The notes: generated by a model from the sequence alone, not told the origin. 64,000 nt of DNA from Hyperoplus lanceolatus (GCA_026929865.2 CM049409.1:11222452-11286451); one strand, 5' to 3'; shown: positions 11,206 to 30,950, counted from the first letter of the stretch. Made by a program: numbers and translations.

Positions 11206-11348
11206 CAATATAGGCCCCTGATCTTTGAAGGCCCCGAAAATTTTTATTTAGGGAAAAAAACATATCAGGGGCCTTTCATTTGTCAGTAAATGTTTGTTAT
11301 TTTTTAAATAACATTGTTCGGAGCTACGAAGATCAGGGGCCTATATTG
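11206..11348. repeat. Foldback with perfect 20-bp arms inside the hAT
   Basis: The arm at 11206-11225 (CAATATAGGCCCCTGATCTT) is the exact reverse complement of 11329-11348. A third partial copy of the motif (ATCAGGGGCCT) lies at about 11265-11275. This may be a small MITE nested in the hAT, or a subterminal structure of the hAT itself. Confidence 0.75.
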
Positions 11349-11866
11349 GGCGAACAAAGGGAAAAAATTCCCGAAGCTGACTGGATTTTTCAAACATGTA
11401 CATTTCTTCTTTCTGCTTTTTGGTCATTCTTTATTCCAGAAAATAGCACTAAATAGCTTACATAGGAAACAGTTGATTTAGCCTTAGTTTTCTTCTCAAA
11501 GTGCACCAGATTGATGAATTTTACTTTAACATTTTCTTCCGGGGGAGCATTCCCCCAGACCCCCCTAGAAGGTCCAGGCTCCACGACACAGTCTCCCAAA
11601 TTCCTCTGAGAAACACTATGTGTGTGCATGTTTATTAAGAGTCATTAGACCAGGGGTTGTGTTCAAGTACGCGTAATGATTTGGTCATTCATCAATAGAA
11701 ACATTGTGTTGTCATCTGGCTCAGAGAGGGACCAGTCACTCATACGTTTTGGACTATAGACAAACATAGCTTTTACATGTTTGTATTGTAAGACCGCCTC
11801 TCAGAGGGCCCATCAGGACTTCCTGTGTAGGGGCCCAGAATGTGGTGCAACGCCCCTGCATGGCGG

Positions 11867-12051
11867 ACTGGGGTTACCATGTTTTTTACATTACTGGGCT
11901 GCCAATACTACAGTGATGGTGTATTGGCAATTTACATATGAAAAAGGCATTAGACCTGATCTGCCCCCCTGGTTGGCAATTGAAAAAAGCTTGGCCCCAA
12001 AAACTTCTCGCACTGCCCTCCTTTTCTCTTCTCCCAGACCGCGTGCCTCCT
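11867..12051 (+). pseudogene. L1 ORF2 fragment between two insertions
   Basis: The frame GGLGLPCFLHYWAANTTVMVYW..PWLAIEKSLAP (reading from the right copy of the hAT duplication) is the segment C-terminal to the L1 reverse-transcriptase thumb. It stays open until TTAGA at 12052-12056, where the solo LTR starts. Confidence 0.8.
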
Positions 12052-12056
12052 TTAGA

Positions 12057-12610
12057 TGTCAGGGTTGACACAAAATGGCAGGCAAGGACCCAATAGCACG
12101 ACAGACACACAGTTCAGGTTCAGCAACAAAGGTTTAATGAAGAGCAGTTCAAACCAGGTAGTTGGTATCAAGGCAAACAAATCCAGTAGGGGCAGGCAAA
12201 AGGGTAGTCCAAGGTCAGAAGGGTGGGTCAAAACGCAGGCAGGCAGGCAGGCAGGCAGACAGGCAGGCAGGCGGGCAGGCGGGCAGGCGGGCAGGCGGGC
12301 AGGCGGGCAGGCGGGCAGGCGGGCAGGCGGGCAGGCGGGCAGGCGGGCAGGCGGGCAGGCAGGCAAGAATACAGAATAGGCTGGAGAGCTACGTAACACG
12401 ATAGACAATCTGGCAGAGAACTGAGGGAATGAACCGGTATATATACTGTGGGGCTAATAGCTGATGGGGAGCAGGTGAGTATGGTTAGGCCAGGTGAAAG
12501 TAATCAACAGGGAGTGCAGAGCAGGGGGGAGTGGCCGGGTCTGAAATGACAAGAGAGTTAGAATGGGAACAGACAAGTGAAAAAACTAAATTGTGGCTGA
12601 AGTAGTGACA
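12057..12610 (-). mobile_element. Solo LTR, minus orientation
   Basis: The 554-bp block starts TGTCA and ends TGACA, so it has TG...CA termini, and it is flanked by an exact 5-bp duplication TTAGA (12052-12056 and 12611-12615). Read on the minus strand it carries a TATA-like GTATATATAC (plus 12437-12446) and a poly(A)-like ATTAAA (plus about 12133-12138) in the right order for an LTR promoter and terminator. No internal retroviral or Gypsy genes are next to it, so it is a solo LTR left by recombination between two LTRs. When it is removed the L1 frame reads straight through (..PRASFR + GDHFTLSN..). Confidence 0.85.
12235..12366. repeat. (GGCA)n/(GGCG)n variant tandem repeat
   Basis: GGCA tetranucleotides alternate regularly with GGCG, giving an 8-bp GGCAGGCG period over much of 12260-12355. 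It lies within the transcribed part of the solo LTR. The Pro/Ala/Cys- and Gly/Arg-rich frames over it are artefacts. Confidence 0.95.
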
Positions 12611-12615
12611 TTAGA

Positions 12616-13619
12616 GGAGACCACTTTACCTTGTCCAACGGTCAGAGAATTTGGAATCAAATTAGGAAGGCCTGTGAACTATTGAGCACGACCATACATG
12701 CCCCAATCTGGCAAAACCATGCCTTCCCCCCATCGTTCACAGATTCAGCATTCAGAGATTGGAGTCGGAAGGGAATAGCAACAGTTGAGGACCTTTATAT
12801 AAATGGTCACTTTGCTTCATTTGATCAGCTAGTATCAAAGTTTTCTCTGTCGAAAGCTCAATTCTTCAGGTATCTACAGTTAAGGAATTATGTCAGACAG
12901 AATATATCATCCTTTGAATCCCTGCCCGCAGATGACTCATTATCCAAAATTTTACTGGGCTCACCAGAGGCTAAAAACCTGATTTAATCTTTTGTGGGAA
13001 TATTTTTAGACCGGCAGGACAAATCTACTTTAAAAATAAAGCAAGCCTGGGAAAAAACTTAAACATTGGAATAGCTGACGATGTCTGGGAGGGAGCGCTA
13101 AAAAGCCTAAAATCCTGCTCTATAAACTCGAGGCTTCAGTTAATTCAATTTAAGGTCACACTTAGATTGCACTATTCTAAGGTTAAACTGCATAACATTT
13201 TCCCAGATCTTTCGCCTTTATGTAACAGGTGTAAGATTGCCGAGGGTACACTTGCTCACCATTTTTGGGAATGCCCAAACCTTTACAACTTTTGGTGTCT
13301 TGTATTTCAATGGTACTCTAATGTTTTAAATGTGTCTTTAGCTCCTGATCCGGAAACCGCCCTGTTCGGACATTCCACAGCCCTGGAAAAATTGGACCAC
13401 AATGCACGCATAATCATGGTTTATGGCATGGTTATTGACAAAAGATGTATCTTGAGGCTGTGGAAGTCCGACTTGGCCCCCCAGTTTGATACCTGGTTGA
13501 GGGAAATGGTGGGCATTCTTCATGTGGAAAGGCTACGACATGAGCTGTCAGGTCACCCCCATAAATTCCCCGCTATATGGGGCCCTGTGCTGCGACACTT
13601 AGGGAACCAAAAGGTGTGA
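12616..13619 (+). pseudogene. L1 ORF2 fragment: C-terminal region with Cys/His motif
   Basis: Two open stretches (to 12987 and 13167-13619) are separated by a frameshift and stops near 12985-13160. The first has SNGQRIWNQIRKACELL and RNYVRQNI. The second has the L1 C-terminal Cys/His motif CNRCKIAEGTLAHHFWECP (Cys-X2-Cys...His...Cys), which supports RNA binding in L1 ORF2. Translation ends with a TGA at 13617-13619. Confidence 0.85.
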
Positions 13620-13889
13620 GGTTTGCCCCAGTTTTGTTTTTGTTTTTGTTTTAGCTTTGTTTTGTTTCTTGTGTACTTTGCTTATTTTCTTAATCATTTT
13701 GTCTTAGTTATTTATTTAATCTTTTTTCTGTATTCCTTGTCTGTTTATGTGAGGGAGGGGGGAGGGGAGGGGAGGGGAGAGGGGGTTGGGTGTTGTGTAT
13801 GTATTGTATGTGTTTACTTATTCAGTTTTTTTTGTCCATATGTAAAAAACATAAAACCACTAAAATAAAAGTAAAAACAAAAAAAAAAG
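13620..13889 (+). other. L1 3' UTR and A-rich tail
   Basis: This T-rich and G-rich (GGGGAGG) untranslated region ends in AAATAAAAGTAAAAAC and an A run immediately before the right target-site duplication. Confidence 0.8.
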
Positions 13890-13899
13890 GCCATGAATT
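13890..13899. repeat. Right target-site duplication of the L1
   Basis: GCCATGAATT, identical to 6454-6463. Confidence 0.85.
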
Positions 13900-16800
13900 T
13901 ACTACATCAAAAAACCTCCCTGTTTGCTTCTTTAAACCCATAGATATTCAGGTTAACTTCACTAACATTGTTTAAAACGTCTCTTTTACATTTATGTGAT
14001 CGTACAGCTTTTTCTTCCAAAAAAATCAGTGATATAGTTCCAGCTTCCCCCAACTCCCTTAGTGCGACCCCCTGTGTGTGATATAACCTGGGAAAAAAGT
14101 GAAATTTTTATCATGGGAAGAGCAGGGCATGGATGTTCTCTAGATAAAAACCCAACAGCTCAAACTGAAGGTAATTTATACGGCTGCTGTGGCATTGTGG
14201 CCTACGGAGCCTTTGTGAGGCAGTGCACAACACATCTTTAAAAGATGTTTGAGTTTTGTGGCGAATAAATTGTGCTGTTGGTCTGCTGCCCAGCTCTATA
14301 TCATATTTTGCTAGCTTGTCGGTGCCACTGACGTGTTGAATGGGCCGCCAGAGGCCCAGTCACTAGCGGGTGGTCTGACACCGAAAGGTTAAATATGGTT
14401 CAGCCGTGGACGCTCTCAAAGGGCCTTGCTGTTAAAAAAATAAGTTATGTGGGTTGTAAGTCTTCACGCAGTCAGGAAACTGACAATACTGGCGCAGTGA
14501 GCCACAAGGCTGTCCCAGGGCTGAACTTCATGCTTGACCGTCCAATTGAAAAAAAGAGTCACAACATCACTTGTTTCCGGTGAATTTATTGGCGGCTCAT
14601 CAAAGCCCCGACTAGACGAGAGGTGTAAAATCAACACAATGACCATGCTTATATAATGGTTATATTCATCCAACTTCTTTGTATTTAAATCTACGACAAT
14701 AAACTTGAACTCTTAGGTTGACAGGAAAAATGGCAGAAAACAAAAGCAGAAAATAAATGGTTAAAATATTAACATAGTACAAGCATTACGTGCCTTAAAT
14801 ACTAGGAAAGACACTGGACTGTGGCCCTGCACACACACTGCTATTGTGATCTAGTGTATTATTTGTATGGTTAATTGATCATTTATTTCTTTAAGGGTCA
14901 GTCTATCCGAATTCCAGAAAAGCCTATTTTCACACATGGTAAGAAGAGTTTATAGTTTCCTTCTACCCTACTGCCCCCATCATTTAATTAAAATGTCCAC
15001 ATTAAGAAAGGCAAGGTAAGTCTCAAAATGATATTCAAGTTGATCGAATCAGTCGATCACCAAGTTACTTTTTTCAATTTTGTTTTTTAACAAGATTAAA
15101 AATCACCCAAAACTGTGGGAAAAAGTAGTTCCACTGAATTGCGACCCCAATGGGGGTTAGTCTATTATTAGAGTAATGAGTGTATGCTTGTGTTGAGGGA
15201 AACTCCCTCCGGGTAAGGGATGATTGAGAGGACCTACAGCTCTGACTTAACCTGTCTTAAAGGTGCAGGCATGAGGAAAGCTATTCATGTCCTCCTTGAA
15301 CACTTTGTCAGATAATTCATTCTGGGCCACTGTGAATTGATTCCTCCAGTCAACTGTGATACCTGTTCAGACAGAGAACAAGTCAGAGATATATACAATA
15401 TGTACCAGTGTGCTGCCTCAAAGAAATCAATGTGGAAATAAACCTTTGCGCATAGTTTCCTTCTTTAAGCGGTCAGATTAAGTCAATTAAGTCCTTGTAG
15501 TTTGCTTTGGGGTTGGTTTTCATGTATTTGAAGGTGGACATCTCCACTTTACACTTACTTTCTCGCAGACACTCTCCCATATTGCTTTTCTTTGAGTAAA
15601 GGGTGGGCGGGGTCCTATGAGCAGTGAACAGGATGGGAAGAAGCTTCAAAGCCTAGGGAAGAGGTCCCTGGCCCCCCTCCCCACTGCAGCCTTGTTCACA
15701 TGAGAATCAATCTGGTGCCAGGGCTTGATGTGAACTGCAGATAAAAGAAAAAAAAACAAAGAATGACAGCGGGGAGATATGGAAATACTGGGTGCAACAA
15801 ACAGACAGAGCTACTACTGGGACAGGCAAATTAAAAAGGTAGAGGTATAGGTTTGACCAAGCCAGAGCAATCCAGTTACTAGAGAAGGAAAAGTCATGGG
15901 TACAGGCATGGGAAAATGAGGAATGAATTTATAATTGTAGGGAGACTAGGGGAGGGACATAAAAACCCATCGAACAAATTGACAGAAACATGTAAGAATC
16001 AAACAGTGAAAGAAATTCAGTCAGACTGACTCGATCCATCAGTCAGTCAGATTGTCGAGGGGCAAAAGAAGTTTTTGATGTTACCGTCTCCCTGTGATGC
16101 CAGGAACTCGCATTAGCATCACAATGCAAACTGCATTATCATCACTGCCACTGCACCATTATCGTGAAAAATGAAAATCATATGGAGTTCTGAGCAAAGC
16201 CTTCAGCCGGACAGCTTTCAATAAAGGAGTCTCCCCTCCTGGAATGTGGAGGTTATCTCTCTGCATCTCTACCTGTAAATTAACAGAAAGCACACAAAAA
16301 TTGTCCTCATACTGACACTCTAGTGCCAACATACTGTGTCAAAGATAAAAGTTGTAAAATTAGCACGAGGGCACAATGATAAATCAGAAACACCGTCTTT
16401 TTTTAAAGATATTTTTTAGGTGTTTTTTAACCTTTACTAGACAGTTGAAGAGTAGAGACTGCAGAGTGGAAATGGGTACATAGAAAGAAAGACATGCAGT
16501 AAACGGATGCGGGTCGGATTCTAACCCATTTTCATCTGCAACAAGGACTGAGCCTGTGGTATTCGCGATCTACCCACTACGCAACAGAAACACCCTTTTA
16601 ATAGACCCAAGTCCCAATTGACCAGAGCAGAGAACTCCCCCCTTTTTCTGGTCCATCAGTCAGTCGTCATGCTCCTCATGGAACAGTGTAGGAATGTTGT
16701 TTTATTTGTACTGAGTTGAACAGAAAAGTCTGAGCTGTGTTATCACGGGACGCAGTAAGGGACAATGAGAGGGCGGGGAGAGAGCAGCTTTTGGGTTCTT

Positions 16801-17175
16801 TTCTTGTTTTTTATTTTAGTAGAAACAGGCTCAGACATTGTTGTTATTTCTGCTAATTAAGCTGTTAGAGAGAGGGGCTGGTCTGACAGGGCCCTGCTTG
16901 GCGGGGAGGCCAAGAGTCAATGGGCCGAAGCTGAACAGGAGACATTTATGGGCTGCCTTAAGCCATTGTTTCCCCCCACACCGAGGATCTTTTCAGGCCG
17001 GCCGCCTCTGTCTCGGTGACCTGTACAATGAGAAGAATGCCACTCTGAGAAGCCAGAGCCGGGGCCACAAAGGGCGGCCCCGCAGAATGAGGATTTCACG
17101 GCACTGGGCCGAATCCGGACGCTGCCAAGATTCCACGGATGGTTCTCACTTCTTCTGATCACAAGATACCCCAAG

Positions 17176-17179
<4 letters not shown>
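13900..17179. other. Intergenic DNA, no gene recognised
   Basis: No gene or known repeat stands out. The block at about 16850-17160 is more GC-rich and less repetitive than its surroundings and has a 106-codon open frame without any family match. It could be a conserved non-coding element, but only a cross-species alignment could tell. Confidence 0.5.

Positions 17180-17272
<93 letters not shown>
17180..17272. repeat. (TG)n microsatellite
   Basis: A pure TG run of about 92 bp. Confidence 0.97.
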
Positions 17273-17274
<2 letters not shown>

Positions 17275-17612
17275 ATCCTACAATGGTGGTAATATTGTTT
17301 TGCACATAGCCAATGACACAGGTAAGTATAAATAAGACAGACAAATGAATTAAGTGGCTGGTGCATAAGCTAAGTCAAGTTTGTAAATGCTTTCCATAGT
17401 AATGCAACTGGGGATATTTTTCTGACAAATTTCCTTCGAGTAGTCTGTAGTCAATGGTGTCTCTTTGTCCAGCAGCAGTTGCTTGAGCCACCTGTTCTTG
17501 TTTCAGATGGTGTTGCTCACCACCCTGCAGTTTAAACAGGTAAGATTAAGGCAAAGGTCTTGGCACTGTGCAGAGCATCCCCAAACACAGTCTACAAACA
17601 CCACTTCCGTGA

Positions 17613-21522
<3,910 letters not shown>

Positions 21523-21718
21523 GGCCGCTCCGGTGGCGTAGTGGGTAGAGCATGTACCATAGAGGCTCAGACCTCGTCGCAGTGGTCACGGGTTCGAATT
21601 CGACCCGTGGACCTTTACTGCGTGTCATCCCCCTCTCTCTACCCATTTTCACTCTGCACTGTCTGATCTTGAACTGTCAAATTAAGGTAAAAATATCTTT
21701 AGAAAAAAATAAAAAATT
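21523..21718 (+). mobile_element. tRNA-derived SINE
   Basis: The head is tRNA-like, with an A-box-like TGGCGTAGTGGG (21534-21545) and a B-box GGTTCGAATTC (21591-21601) at the right spacing for an internal RNA polymerase III promoter. A body with the CGTGTCATCCCCCTCTCTCT motif, common in percomorph SINEs, follows, and an A-rich tail. SINEs of this kind rely on a partner LINE to move. It is not a functional tRNA gene, since the acceptor arms do not pair. Confidence 0.82.
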
Positions 21719-22385
21719 AAATGTTGCTGTGAATATGAATATAAACACAAATATTGGAGATTGATGAAATGTTCTGCCAAAGTTTCTGTCTACTTTTCCT
21801 TCTCTTTTCATCTACATCTTGCCGGTGGTCAAAGATCACATCGTTTAACTTGTTGTATAATTTCCTGGGCCATCAGTAAAGCTCCCGTGGGGATGAGAAC
21901 AGACATATGTTGGACAGAGGTGTGCTGGATGTCTGTGGACCGCCGCCCAGATGTCGTCCTGTTCACACAAAGAACAGTCAATATGGATCCCATCTTCTCT
22001 AACTGTCGCTTCAAACCAAAACATACCAAACTTCAAGGACTTTAAGCAGCACAGATAAATACTGTGGCAGTTTTGAACCAAAAATTAACAATGTTTTTTT
22101 TTACATGAATGCATCCCCTATAAAAAGAGTTTGAGTAAATGTCACTATATATTCGTCCATTTTAATGGGCACCTGTGTCACTTCTTTCTTATATTTTGTT
22201 AATTGGACAAGTTGAGAAGCTCGGTTTGGATTGGGGAAAAAAAGGATACCATGCTTGTTGGGTAAGGACAGTTCGCTTTACAGAGACAGAAATTAAGACA
22301 GTTATAGATGTGTTTGCAATGTAATCTCACATTACATTGCAGAGGGAAAACCGACCAGCAGATAGAGGCCTTCCTCAGCTCTTCA

Positions 22386-22388
<3 letters not shown>
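21719..22388. other. Intergenic DNA, no gene recognised
   Basis: I see no feature here. Confidence 0.5.

Positions 22389-22470
<82 letters not shown>
22389..22470. repeat. (CT)n microsatellite
   Basis: A pure CT run of about 80 bp. Confidence 0.97.
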
Positions 22471-22473
<3 letters not shown>

Positions 22474-22754
22474 CTCCAGTCTTTTGAATAATTAGTGATG
22501 TGTGTCAATATTGTGGACCCATAGTAACCATATGGTGGGTGCAGGCAGACAGGCCATTGTTAGGAGCTGTGAAATATTGTGTATCCCTGCGAGGGCTGGA
22601 GCCAGCAGAGGCAGGAAGTGTTGTCGGGACTGACAGGGACATTGTGCGCTTGAATGGGCGAGTCCTCGGTGGCAGGGAGCACCGCGGACCCAGACAGAAA
22701 GTCTTGACCCTGGCGAGAAAGGCTGATTAGGCATGGTGGCAGGCAGGCCTCTCC

Positions 22755-22812
22755 TTCATCCACCCCCCCCCCACCTCTCATCCACACCCCCACCTCTCAT
22801 CCACACCCCCAC
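22755..22812. repeat. Short minisatellite, about 23-bp unit
   Basis: The unit CACCCCCACCTCTCATCCA is repeated about two and a half times after a C-rich stretch. Confidence 0.75.
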
Positions 22813-26574
<3,762 letters not shown>

Positions 26575-26594
26575 CTGCATACTCGCGGGTGGGA

Positions 26595-26666
26595 GGGTTG
26601 ATTAAAGCACTTTGAATGGCCTTGCATCTGCATTGTGCTGTATAAATAAACTTGCCTTGCCTTACC
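26595..26666 (+). mobile_element. 3' tail of a non-LTR element
   Basis: The sequence GATTAAAGCACTTTGAATGG..TGTGCTGTATAAATAAACTTGCCTTGCCTT matches the common teleost LINE/SINE 3' end (AAAGCACTTTGA..TGTGCTATATAAATAAA) with (CCTTG)n tandem units. Only the tail is present. Confidence 0.65.
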
Positions 26667-29600
26667 TAAGTGTGAGAGTGTAGAGAATCTATGGTATATT
26701 GGGTCTGGCCGTAAGTGTTGTTGAGACTGACTGACTGACTGTTACATAAACCTGCGTTCTCAGTGTTGGTCCACTTTGGGTTTTTGCCTCCAGCAGCAGA
26801 AGCAGCAGCAGAAGCAGCAGCAGCTCAGCAGCAGTCTAGTTACCTGGGAGGCAGAGCGGTGTGAGTGAGCAATGCTGCTGAAACAAAAGCCCTGACAGCA
26901 GAAGTGTGGAGAGAGTGATGAGAACCCCTGCTGGTGTGGTAGCTAGCCTATAGCCTTGCCTCTGGAAAGCCTCCGTCCCCTCTGCTTTCCCTTTCAGTCT
27001 CCTGCCCCCGAGACACCCTGCAGACACCAGGATCAGGGAGAGGCCCCGGGTCCCGCTTTACCACTGCCTCTTACTGGCTAAAAATGTTGAATAGGACTTC
27101 TGCTCTAACAAGTTTCTGATGAACGAAAAACTGATGTGGATGTTGAAGGTGATGAACTTTTCGTAAAACACTACAGTATGTACCGGTATGTGATGTTTGG
27201 AGGCTTTCTCTTTCACACTGTGGCCTGTGACACAACAACACCAACTTCTCCTGGCTCTCCCGTCTTTGCCAGACCTTTTTTCGGTTGTCAAAGTAAACGT
27301 CATGGCGACCATTTGGGTTGTGCTGAAGGCTCAGAGAGGGGACGTCCGGCTGTGATGAGGCGCGTGACATGATACGCAACAATCATCACGACACCATGGC
27401 AACCTGGCAACAATGCTGTTGATTCAGCAACCGAACTGTAAGAGGAGGTGGAGGGAGGGGACAATACACATGTTGCTGACTGGAGGAAACGCAGTTAGGT
27501 GTTATAGGATCAAATACTTGTACGACTATGAGGCTGTATTTTAATACAATAACAAGGGAAATATGTCATCCCAAAGCATTTCAGTTTCTCTCTCTCTTTC
27601 TCTCTCTTTGTCTCTCTCCCTCTCCATCTCTCTCATGCACAAAAATGTTTTTGTCCAGACTAATATCTGAAATTAAAACCCAAGTTCTGGGCAACTTGGC
27701 ATTACTATACCATATTAAGGTTTTTTAAATGTCTTTGCATTGTTTAGGTAATTATTAACAAAACATTAATATTGTTTAGATGCAAAATGAAGGCCTCACA
27801 AATGAAGGAATATAAAGCCACCATAAAATAAATAAGAAAAGGAAAATCTCTGGGGGTGTGGACTTGAAAAACAAAATAATCTTGTGCACATGGATCAAGT
27901 ACCTTAAAGACTTTCCCCATTTACACAAGGAGACCTTCAAGTGATGCACAGTGACAGCTTCCACTTTACACTGAAAAGCAATTGCATAGGTTAGATTTGT
28001 GTCCGACTTTGGCCCCATCCCTTTGAAGTAGATTAAAGCACTTCATCACATACTAGCAGCCTAAATTCAAAGCATGAGAATGTTATCTAATTGGTAAATT
28101 ATCAAACCCTTTCTACAGGCAGACATGACAAGACTCACTTGTCGTTTTTGTGTTGCAATCGAAGTCTTTGGCCTGTGCAACAAGAGATCAAAATAAATCC
28201 CTATGTTAATGATAGGCGGATATAGTTATCTGACCCATGCCATTCAAAATCCAGTGCTATAAATATGATTACACTTGGAAAGTTTTTTATAGATAAACTA
28301 CAATGAGATGAAATAATCAGTTAACCTTCTCCTCACACCTTGGTCCTGCTCTGCTCATTTGGAAAATACAAGAGAAGACCCCCTCCCCCAGTATATGTGT
28401 GATTGTATGTGAATTGTGTGCCATGCATATGGCTGTCTCTAATTGTCCATAGAAATCAGGAAATATACAGTTAAAAAAGACAGTGATAATGCTAATGTTT
28501 AAATTGTATTATTATTATCATTTATCAAAATGATCTTACTCATTGTAGGTAATTACAGATATCTTTTTTATTTTAGACAGGGCACTATCTTTTAATATAA
28601 CCTTTGTTTTACATAAAGTAATGAGGAAATGTCAATAAGGAAATGTATAAAAACAACTTTTTTATAACTACAATAAAAAAGGGAGATTAGCTACTGTAAA
28701 TATAATCCAAATTAACAAAACATAATTAAAGACCATACAGTTAGGTGGCAGTTACAGTGCATAAATTAGTTGATCATTGATACAAATTCAATATAGGAAA
28801 TTAAAGGTCAGTACACATATTAATCCATCAAAGGGGCTTATTTACCCGGGCTCCCCCAAAAAAATATTACAAAAAAAAAATCTGGGTTGTGGGCAAGCTC
28901 CCCCGGGTTACGTTTTTAAGCTACAGCACATACAGTATGTTGATACGACCTGGAAATGCATATCCAGTCCAAAAGGTTGCAAACTTTGAAGGCATACCAC
29001 CACTTCCCAGCAAGCTAGCATAACAGGACACCTATCTGTTTGACTGGATATTCATGTTCAGGTCATAACAGAGTCTCTGCTGTGGCTCATAAACTCGGGG
29101 GAGCTCGTCAATCATGGCTAAACTGAAACCCCTGGGCTAATCTATCTAGAGCTGCTAATCACAGCCGCATCAAACTCTAGATCTAGAATCCATGACCTGA
29201 GCCATTTTCCGAAAAATTTAAATGCGGAAAAAATACAATTTAATTTACGTTAAAAGGATGTCAGGCCCCCCGAAAGCTCTAATCCTATAAAGAAGAAGTT
29301 TTCCATTTTAATATTAAAACTGACAAGAGTTCGAGCTTATTCAAGTTCCAAGAGACCCATTGGTGTTATACTGTATTCAGTATATAAACCAGCATCGCAA
29401 CCACTGAAATTGATACCTAACTGACTGTCGGATGCGTCCTGATGGCAGCAGTTTTCTCACTTTGCTGAATGTGTCTTGTGGTGATATTTTTAATGGAAGA
29501 CCAGACGGTAGGCCGTTCTGTATTCCACCATGATGGAGACAAAGGCATGAGTGACTTTCTCCTAGTGTTGTCTGGGCATGACACCTCTAACTCTTTTTAA

Positions 29601-29748
29601 GTGTTAGTGGTAACACAATGCTGATTTAGCTGTGAACTTAATGTGGCTGCTGCGTCTTAATGGCTGATCAAACTCCCTCATTCAAAAGAAAACTAAACAA
29701 AAAATATTTATCTTTTTAGGCCATGAAGAAGTGATGTAAAAAGCAAAA

Positions 29749-29750
<2 letters not shown>
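26667..29750. other. Intergenic DNA, no gene recognised
   Basis: It contains a CAGCAG/AGCAGC-rich patch at 26790-26835 and a CT-rich patch at about 27590-27635. There is no exon signal. Confidence 0.5.

Positions 29751-29751
<1 letters not shown>

Positions 29752-29841
<90 letters not shown>
29752..29841. repeat. (TA)n microsatellite
   Basis: A pure TA run of about 90 bp followed by three TGATA units. Confidence 0.97.
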
Positions 29842-29844
<3 letters not shown>

Positions 29845-30180
29845 ATGATATGATATCTGCAAGATTAGCCTCATAATCAGACACTGAAGAGTAAAAAAAT
29901 GTTCTTAACCGTCCAATTGATATGAACAACTCAAATCTATGGTTCAAATCAAACTGATGGTCTGCACAACATACAACCAGGCCTACACTGCCACCATGTG
30001 GTAGCCGTGGACAATGGTTTCATACGTCTCCCCATAATCTACAAAGTCCTGGAAATATTCTTACCGTTGAAACATATTGCCAAATAATTTCTCACCTGTA
30101 CAACTTTCAGACTCCCAAAAGAAGATGGATATTGGCTTAAAATGTAAATAGTAAAATAATGGTGAGATGATTAATTTGTT

Positions 30181-30345
30181 CTATTTCGACCTCCCTCAGA
30201 CCGTCACTATGGTCGAAACCGTGAGTGATACCCTCCATTCTACCTATCTTTCGAGACCATAATATCAACAGTGTCGTATGACCGACCTTCAGAGGCGGGG
30301 CTCGGAGTGCATTTAGTATCCGGGGAAGCACGCCTCTTCCTCTTC
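30181..30345. repeat. DIRS left inverted terminal repeat
   Basis: Complementary to the right repeat through blocks such as CAGAGGCGGGG, GTGCATTTAGTATCCGGGGA and AGCACGCCTCTTCCTC. The outermost 30 bp (CTATTTCGACCTCCCTCAGA..) are unique to this end and recur, complemented, in the internal region at about 34005-34036. Confidence 0.85.
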
Positions 30346-30950
30346 CTCTTTGCCTTTCTCGCCTCATCTGAGAGACTGGTAAATTGTGTAAATTTAGGAA
30401 GCTAGTAATCCGTCACATTATTGTGCAGGTGCCGTGTGTCCCTGAGGATTGTTAAACTGGTTTCCCTGTGATTACAGTTTGTAACTATTGGCGCACCGAA
30501 AGGTCTCCAGTAGTTTTGTAGCACATGGTGTTTGATTGTTGTTGATTGTTAACACCTGTTGCTTCTCCCCTTAGCCTGCAAGGAAAAATCAGTGTTGGGG
30601 CGAAATACACTTTTTGTTAAATACTAAGAATAAGTACAATAAACAAAGCCTTGCCTGCCGGCGTTAGAAGTGCTTTATTTATATATTTTCCTCGTACGTC
30701 CCAAGAGTGGTGATTCGTACTATTTCAGAGTTGATTTTGATTTTGATGGTCAACTTAATTTTCCCTGAAAACGGGTTTCTTTATTTATTCCCCATTGTAG
30801 GGAAAAAGGAGAAAGAAAAAGAAAATAGAGAGAAGAAGAAAAGAAAAGAGAGCTGTTAAGCAACTTCACTTAACCTCTGTGCGCAGAAGGTCGGGTTCCT
30901 TTAGTTGTCCCCCAGTGTACGTCCGCGTAGACATTGGGGTGAAATTGGGC

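Larger units (their letters stand above)
10602..11858 (+). mobile_element. hAT-type DNA transposon inserted in L1 ORF2
   Basis: An exact 8-bp duplication, CATGGCGG, flanks the element at 10594-10601 and 11859-11866. The ends are short inverted repeats: CAGGGCTGT at the left and the complement of CAGGGGCGT at the right. Eight-bp duplications and CAGGG ends are hAT hallmarks. Inside are a transposase-like N-terminal fragment (about 10896-11037) and a 143-bp foldback (11206-11348), but no complete transposase, so the copy is non-autonomous or internally deleted. The L1 reading frame resumes at once to the right of the duplication. Confidence 0.85.
6464..13889 (+). mobile_element. Full-length, decayed L1 retrotransposon with three insertions
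   Basis: Order: 5' leader (about 140 bp), intact ORF1 (6603-7475), an inserted LINE (about 7530-8470), inter-ORF spacer, ORF2 endonuclease start (8684-8890), ORF2 linker, reverse transcriptase (about 9390-10590), an inserted hAT (10602-11858), more ORF2 (11867-12051), an inserted solo LTR (12057-12610), ORF2 C-terminus (12616-13619), 3' UTR and an A-rich tail ending about 13889. A 10-bp direct repeat flanks the whole. ORF2 carries stops, frameshifts and a deletion removing most of the endonuclease, so the copy cannot move by itself. The three insertions are younger than the L1. Confidence 0.9.

Noticed and set aside
12052..12408. Pro/Ala/Cys-rich and Gly/Arg/Gln-rich frames
   Set aside because: They read through the GGCA/GGCG array of the solo LTR.
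21523..21610. tRNA gene
   Set aside because: A and B boxes are present, but the acceptor stem does not pair and an A-tailed SINE body follows.
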